Origin: Malurus cyaneus samueli
Lineage: Eukaryota > Chordata > Aves > Passeriformes > Maluridae
Assembly (NCBI GenBank): GCA_009741485.1
Contig: CM019237.1
Span: 44,209,431 to 44,273,430 of the forward strand
Length of the DNA stretch: 64,000 bases
Direction: 5' to 3'
Below, piece after piece: positions 58,116 through 64,000 of the stretch. Position 1 is the first letter of the stretch. Each line of letters begins with the position of its first letter. Made by a program: the position numbers and the translations under genes. The notes beneath the pieces are model-generated. The model saw only the letters and a list, made by a program, of their open reading frames with translations. It did no database searches and was not told the DNA's origin.

Positions 58116-61100
58116 CTGGAAACAAAATGAAAAAATTACTTAATCAATAGGAAAGAAGAAAAGCAATGCTAAGCTTTGATAAAAGGACCAGAGCAGGCCT
58201 CAAGAGGCTAGCTACAGAAAACCCCCAACAGACCCATTTACTTCCCTAACATTAAGGAAGGTACAGTGTTGCCAGCTGGAAGCCCTGAAGGGCTTGCCAA
58301 AGGCATGGATTCTACCTGCTGGTAGAGAACAGTCTCTGAGGATGCAGTGACGAGTACACAGAAAAGTGAAGTGTGCTACTGCTGAATGCCAAACTCTCCC
58401 TTCAGGTTTTGAGGCCAAGCAGGTAATTGAAAAGAGTGGCATATCTGGTGGCAAAATGGTCTGCGAAGCCACAAAGTTTGGCTGACATGAAACATTACAT
58501 AGGCAAGGGAGTCACATGGCAAATAACAGCTCAGGGGCTCCCAGGAAGAGAAAATGCAGTAAGGAACAAGGCTTTGCATATCAGAGATGGTTTTTGTTAG
58601 CTTAGGCTCGGCTTCATGAGATTTTGAAGTAGCACAGGAAGAAGCAGGTTACTACAAGACTCATTTCAAGGACAGCCAGACTCCTGTACCTCTGCTGCTC
58701 TTGTAGACAAAGTTTGGTCTCAGACATTTAGGAAAGACAGTAGCATATGTATTTATTGTTAATGTCATGATGTTTCTAAGCATCACAGAGCAGTGGAATT
58801 CAGAAATCCCTTGAGATGTCAAATAAGCACCTTACCTCCAGCTCACAGAATAGCACAGGACTGTTGTAGGTTTCGCCTAATTTACAGATAACGTTCGTCT
58901 CAACGCTGCAAGAATTCAATCTGCCAACTAAAAAAAAGTTTTCCCACATTACAAGCCCCACAATCAGCAATCAGTGAGGAAAAGTATCAGGAAATTCCAC
59001 ATCCACAAAACAACCCAGAGCTAATTTTGAGAGTATAATAGAAGATAAGGTAACAGTGAGCAATGCAAACAGAATGGTACAAGATTTTTAATGGAATTAG
59101 CACAGAAGTCTTTCATAATACTAACAGCAGGAACAGTATTACCACATTACTCTTCATGTAACATTAACATTCTGCATAAGGGATCAGCACAACATCAGCA
59201 GGGGCAGTCTTCCACTCACTTACCAGAAATCCTCCTGGCTCAAAACAGTGGTCTGGTCTCCAAGGAATTCACTTCATTGGGAGAGCCATAGCACAAGACA
59301 ATGCTAAAACACTTTCTCTACCCCAGAATTCAGCCTCCTGACCCCCAAACTCCAGGGACACAGCACCTGTGTTCCAACACTAAGCGCTACAGACTGGCCC
59401 CTCCAGTTCCTCAGAGCTGAAGCAGGGAGGGTACACAGGAAGGCACTGGGAGACAGCAGGATTAGAGGCATAACAGGGCCAGACAGTACACAGCAGGGAT
59501 ACCAGTCTTGTATTAAAACTACACTTCATAGTTTTGTAGCTCATCCATTTAGATTCACTTTATTACCACAGTATCATATGCTTCTCACTGCTCATTAAAG
59601 TTATCATTAAGAGAGGTCTGCAAGAGAAGATAGAACAGACTTCTACAGTGCCACACACACACACACACACACACACGATCAATAATACAAATCATATTCA
59701 GAGATTAGGGACAGAGAAGAGAGGTCTGACTGGCAAAACCAAAAGAGGAGAGAGCAAGTGAGCATGAGAGAAAAGAATCATGTTTTACCTAAAAGAAAAC
59801 AATAAAAGGCAGAGTAGTTCAGAAATATTTTAAACAAAGTTTCAACACAGCCATTGGTTTCCTTTAGTTTATTTCAAATTAAGTCAGTGCCCTGTTTTGA
59901 GAAAACCAACAGAGAGCTGTGTTGTGTGGAAAGGAGAAAGAGATGCCACACGTACCTCCAGTGGCAAGAAAGCATACTTTCCCCAGGAAGAAGCTGGCAT
60001 CCACATAAGCTAGGGAAGTTTCGACATTCTTCAAGCTGTCAGAAAAGTACAGACAATCTAGTTGGACAGGGAGGTTAAACCAGTGCAGCATAAGGACAAC
60101 AGGAATAATTTTCAGAAGCATAATTAGAAAACCAATGATGTTAACATCTGCTGATTTGTGAGCTCGCAGAGTTCTGCTTTATGCTAAAAGCATGACATCA
60201 GAGACCTCCGTAATACCCACAGCTGTTTAATAACCCATAACATATCCTTTCTACTCAAGACTCAACAGTTAGAGTTAGTTTGAACAGTGTCCTCCATGAT
60301 TTACAGACACTAAGCATCTGAATTCATTAATACCCAATGAAACTTCAGTACCACTTCGGCTCTTTCAGGAAGCGCTTGCCCACACATTTCTGCAGCACCA
60401 TCTGTGCTGTAAGTATGCAGCTGGGCCTGTCGTTTTTGGTAAATGAGAGCCCAGGATCATCAGTCACAAGTTAAGTAAGCAATAAAATGCTGACTTCTGT
60501 GCCTTAGCAAGTCTTTACTTGGGGCCTGGGGAAACAAGTATCATTTCTACAAAGGCAAGCACAAGATGATAGAAAAGGGATCAATCCCTGCAGACCTTTC
60601 TCTTTTGCCTAGAGACATCCATAGTGCTGATCCCACTTGACCAGGAGTATCAGTGAACTGAGGACAGAGACAGAACAACTTGCTGGTTATAAGGCAGTGC
60701 TGCCCAGCACACATCAGCCTCCTACATATTACAGAACTTCACAGCACCACCAGCACTTCCATCTACAGACAGCACCTTCTCAAAGTTCAGTTCATATCAT
60801 CATTCATATCATATCTGGATCCAGAAATAAATTCTGTCTTCTCTGCTATGGCAACTTAGTGCACAACAGGCATGTTATTGGACAGAGCAGTTCAGTCCCA
60901 ATCCACTGCTGGAGGCCAGAAAGATACTGTATATATTACTGAGTTCTTCCATCACAGCAAGCCTTGGGTTTAAAACCCACTATTCAGCAATTCCAACACA
61001 GTAAAAATGTAGATACAGCCATCAAACCAAGAAAGAATCAGTCCCCTCTCTCATATTTTTGCCCTTCTTTTACCTGTACTTGCTCTTGATGTCAATCATA

Positions 61101-63876
61101 AACACAATCAGATCTATCCTGGGTCGAAGATGATCCCTTTCTGATGGTAAGGGGAGGGATGTAGCAAGGTGACTGAAAGATAAGAAATTTGCCAGTTTAA
61201 GCAAATAGCTTGGAAAGACAGTATCCACTTGCCCATAATCACATAACCATTGCAGTTCACCATGAAGCAAGTTACCAGGAAGCCTGCTAATTACTAAATA
61301 CGTGGGCATTGAAGAGACAGTGTGGTTGTTTAAGTGGTACTCTCATATCTCAGGCCCACTCATAGTTGCTGACAGCCACAATGGTAATTGCTAGACAAGG
61401 CTGGTTATAATGGAACGCTTATTAGAGCATAACAAGACTCACAGAAACGTTTTCTCCATGAAGATCTGTATGGCAAGTAATTTCATTTAATTGTTACAAA
61501 AGTCCTTTCTAACAAAGTGAACCCCAATGCTTTACTGGAATATTTTGCTGCCAAGTTTCAGTTAAAATGCATCAGTGCTTTTCTGTCACATTCCAGAAAT
61601 GCTGCTCATATGCTCACACAGGAGAGGCAACCTTTCCAGGTACAGAAAAGCCTTAAACAACAAATTTGTCATTAATACAGCTTTACAGATGAAGTTATAA
61701 CTCAAAAAGAGCTTCTATTATATCATTACCTCCCTTTTTAACCCATTCACTATATCAGGAGCTACTAGGTTAATTTAGGTATCCTTCTGCATGGTTAGTT
61801 TAGTAGCATCCTTCTGCATGGTACCACCACTGCTAATGGAGCTGTTGGAAGAAATACAGGGTGGGAACTTTTTGCATCTTTTCCCACTAAGAAAGCCAAA
61901 CAACCACAACTAACAACAAAAAAAAACAAACAACCAAACCAACCAACCAAAAAGCCAACAAAAAAAAGGGTTTCAGCAGTACATAACTAGACCTTCCATA
62001 GGGAAGAACATTGTAAGCACCACGTTTTTGGAAGATCACCTTAAAGATAAATTGGACAAACAAAACTCGCAGAAGTTTGGTCACTCTCACCGTCCACTTC
62101 CTCTCCGGAAGCCAAGGGAGTAACACTGATTCTGATCTTGGGGAATATCACTTCTAGCAATTCAGTCTTCAGGATTTTACAGTTTTCTCCAGCAGCCACA
62201 GACCATGGTACAGACCATGATACACAGACTTTTCTATTAATCCTATGTAGTTTGTAGTTTTGTTTGCTAGTCGCCAAATAAAGGTGTTTTGTTTCTTACA
62301 TCTAAGGAAGGCACAATTTAACATAAATATTCTGAAACTAATACAAGAAACAAGAAAAGTAAGCTTGAAAGAAACACTGCAACACAAACAAGCTTATTAA
62401 TTTAAGGTGAAATTTAGGGAGGCACTTTGATGAAAGTATTAGAGCTCATTGTCTGGGGGGAAGAAAAAAGCGACCCAAAAAAGCACTGCATTATTTGGAA
62501 TTCTGCTATATTTAAACCAATGTGACTAAATTTGATGTCAGCAGCCTCCAGATATGCGCTGCAGAATCTCCCCCTCCCCCCCCCCCCCAGCAGTAGAGAC
62601 ACAAAAACCCAGCCCTGTAATTCCTCACCCAACAACTGTACCTGACAGTAAACCTGCCAGACAATTTCTTTGTAGTGTGTATAATCCCAAAGTAACAGAG
62701 TGGGAGGAAAAAAACCCACTGCCATGGACTTTGCTTTCCTAACAAAATTAACAGAGGCATGTATCTTGCTCTGTAGCACGAGCACATGATTTTGTGCCTT
62801 TGGGCAGTTACCCAGCTATAGTACCAGCAGCCATCTCGTTATGGCACTCCACAGCTTAGCAGAGGCTGCAGGTTTCACATAGAAAATGGGGTAATTCATT
62901 TATTATTAGTTAGCACAAACATCCAAGATGCCATAATCAGAGCAGTACAGTCACTCTAATTAGGCAGCAGAACATTAGCTTGGGTTGCTTTCACTGCATA
63001 GCCATGGATTACAGCAGTGAAGTAACATAAACACCTTCTGAAGAGCTGACTAAACTCATTTAGTCTTGGGAAGAGAGCTGTCAAGGACATTTTATTGTAA
63101 AAAGTTAGTTAATCAAGCTTTTAAGACAGGACATGTCATGCAGCTAAAGCTGAAATTCCAAGTGCATCTTAATAGCTTGAGGAAGAAAAGCACGTGGGTG
63201 CATGCAAACCAGAAAACAGCTACAAAAAGCTTCAAAAATAGTGGACATCTTTCAGAAACACTTGTTTGGTTGCAAGTATTTGCAAGTATTGCACTTGTCC
63301 CATTTTATCCCAGGATGTTAAATTTCTGTATACACCTGTCTCTCACGTGGGGGAAAAGATGTGTTAATCTTAAACCTTTCCAATTTAGTGATCGAACATC
63401 TATGCAAAGTCCAAAAGGCAATGGCATGTGCATGATGAACACGAACTTGGGTAATGCTTCTTTCCCCTCCACCGTATCCAAGCATGCTTAAACTGCCTGC
63501 CCTGAGACAGAGCAAGTTTGGGTTTTGCAAATGCAGTCACATCTGGGCAGTGGTGCTCTCTAGCGTTCACAAGAGCGAAGTCTCTCTCTGAACCGAGTAT
63601 CCTACAGCTCCAACTCCCCCTACGAGGACTGAACCCGCATTTTTAACTAATTTCGGTGCTTCAGGAATCTGAAGTAGAAGCTTTCCGTGAATTTGAGTCA
63701 CAGCTGCTGTTCTGGTTTGCGCCTCTCGAACCAGGTGACAGCGGCCCGGTACGGGTCCGGGACCGCAGGCGGCGCATCCCGCACCCCACCACTCACATGC
63801 TGATGTTGAAGTCCTTCTTGTCCTGGAGGATCGCCTCTGCCAACTTCTGCTGGAGCCCCTCGTCCGAGCCCACGAT
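57990..63876 (-). CDS. CENPM: Centromere protein M, five of the coding exons (first coding exon outside the window)
   Basis: CENP-M belongs to the constitutive centromere network, in the CENP-H/I/K/M complex. It has a small-GTPase fold that does not bind nucleotide. The exons in transcript order are 63876-63797, 61172-61074, 60035-59956, 58927-58836 and 58115-57990. They join in phase to 158 residues plus TAG; human CENP-M is 180 residues. Diagnostic words are [45 protein letters not shown] and [18 protein letters not shown], all in the human order. The strand after IVGSDEG lacks a GKS/T P-loop, as expected for a pseudo-GTPase. The last residues (MRNSYDY) differ from the human tail. The N-terminal 19 or so residues must lie right of position 64000. 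Confidence 0.95.
58836..58927 (-). CDS. CENPM: CENPM exon 5
   Basis: The minus-strand acceptor ends TTTTTTTTAG and the donor is GTAAGG. It encodes [20 protein letters not shown] and [11 protein letters not shown]. It is less conserved at the start but keeps the TY-SP-L-C pattern of human CENP-M. Confidence 0.9.
59652..59684. repeat. (CA)n microsatellite in a CENPM intron
   Basis: There are about 33 uninterrupted bases of CA repeat on the + strand. It is a likely polymorphic marker. Confidence 0.95.
59956..60035 (-). CDS. CENPM: CENPM exon 4
   Basis: The minus-strand acceptor ends TTTTCTGACAG and the donor is GTACGT. It encodes [20 protein letters not shown] and CFLATG, matching human CENP-M. 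Confidence 0.95.
61074..61172 (-). CDS. CENPM: CENPM exon 3
   Basis: The minus-strand acceptor ends TTATCTTTCAG and the donor is GTAAAA. It encodes [20 protein letters not shown] and [12 protein letters not shown], the best conserved beta-strand block of the family. Confidence 0.95.
61897..61968. repeat. A-rich CAAA/CCAA simple repeat in a CENPM intron
   Basis: Repeated AAAC, CCAA and ACAA units lie on the + strand with poly-A runs at both ends. Confidence 0.85.
62570..62588. repeat. Poly-C run in a CENPM intron
   Basis: Nineteen bases of C are interrupted by a single T on the + strand. Read on the transcribed strand this is poly-G. Confidence 0.9.
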
Positions 63877-64000
63877 CTGCGGGCAGAGGCGGGAGCGCGG
63901 TCAGCGCGGCCCTACATTTGCATATCGCAGCCAGACAGCCAATCCCCGCACGGGGCGGGGCCGGCGCGCGGAGGCAAGGCCCGCCGCGGCGGAGGGTAAG
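63700..64000. promoter_or_regulatory. CENPM: CpG island at the CENPM 5' end with octamer, CCAAT and GC boxes
   Basis: CpG density is high from about 63700 to the window edge. ATTTGCAT (octamer) is at 63916-63923, CCAAT at 63939-63943 and GGGGCGGGGCC at about 63953. The island probably contains or adjoins the CENPM promoter, whose first exon lies outside the window. Confidence 0.6.
63797..63876 (-). CDS. CENPM: CENPM exon 2
   Basis: The minus-strand acceptor ends CTCTGCCCGCAG and the donor is GTGAGT (63796-63791). It encodes [20 protein letters not shown] and KDFNIS plus two bases. The frame upstream meets a stop without any ATG, so an earlier exon is required. Confidence 0.88.

Noticed and set aside
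63066..63491. 141-codon + strand ORF in CENPM intron 2
   Set aside because: No recognisable motif, AT-rich intron sequence and no splice support.

Overview
The window looks like a piece of an amniote, almost certainly avian, nuclear genome. It is GC-rich with compact introns, it carries very little transposon DNA, and the only recognisable transposons are two decayed CR1-type LINE fragments. The four protein genes follow the human 22q13.2 order and orientation: SREBF2 (+), SHISA8 (-), TNFRSF13C (-), CENPM (-). The species cannot be named from the sequence alone.

Left part (1-11.2 kb): the last nine coding exons of SREBF2 (sterol regulatory element binding protein 2) encode the C-terminal SCAP-binding regulatory domain and end at 8021. 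A 3' UTR of about 2.6 kb follows, with a poly(A) signal at 10601. The intron between the third- and fourth-last exons carries the complete miR-33 hairpin (5382-5450). The host gene raises cholesterol synthesis and uptake, and its intronic microRNA represses cholesterol export, so the two act in the same direction. SHISA8 is transcribed toward SREBF2, and the two 3' ends lie about 0.6 kb apart.

11.2-21.2 kb: SHISA8, an AMPA-receptor auxiliary subunit of the CKAMP family, in four coding exons. Exon 1 lies in a strong CpG island, a 7.1-kb first intron follows, and the protein ends in a PDZ ligand (EVTV). Intron 1 holds a CR1 fragment, minisatellites, a 47-nt alternating purine-pyrimidine tract with two E-boxes, and an AT-rich segment that looks like a conserved enhancer.

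21.2-41.9 kb: a long intergenic stretch with no gene I can support. It has one CR1 fragment (34977-35835), G-quadruplex-type runs, pyrimidine-rich repeats and a weak hint of a decayed ZP-like coding stretch.

41.9-45.1 kb: TNFRSF13C (BAFF receptor), three coding exons, 193 residues, with the single partial cysteine-rich domain, a transmembrane helix and the TRAF3-binding tail (PLPATE).

45.1-57.1 kb: intergenic, with no gene recognised. It contains a perfect 13-bp inverted repeat and a small CpG cluster with an exon-like ORF.

57.1-64 kb: CENPM (kinetochore CENP-H/I/K/M subunit), five coding exons including the stop. The first coding exon lies beyond the right edge, which is a CpG island with octamer, CCAAT and GC boxes.

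No wholly new biological system is evident. The most useful content is a clean set of gene models in a locus that is often poorly annotated, the intact intronic miR-33, and several unexplained non-coding structures listed as findings.
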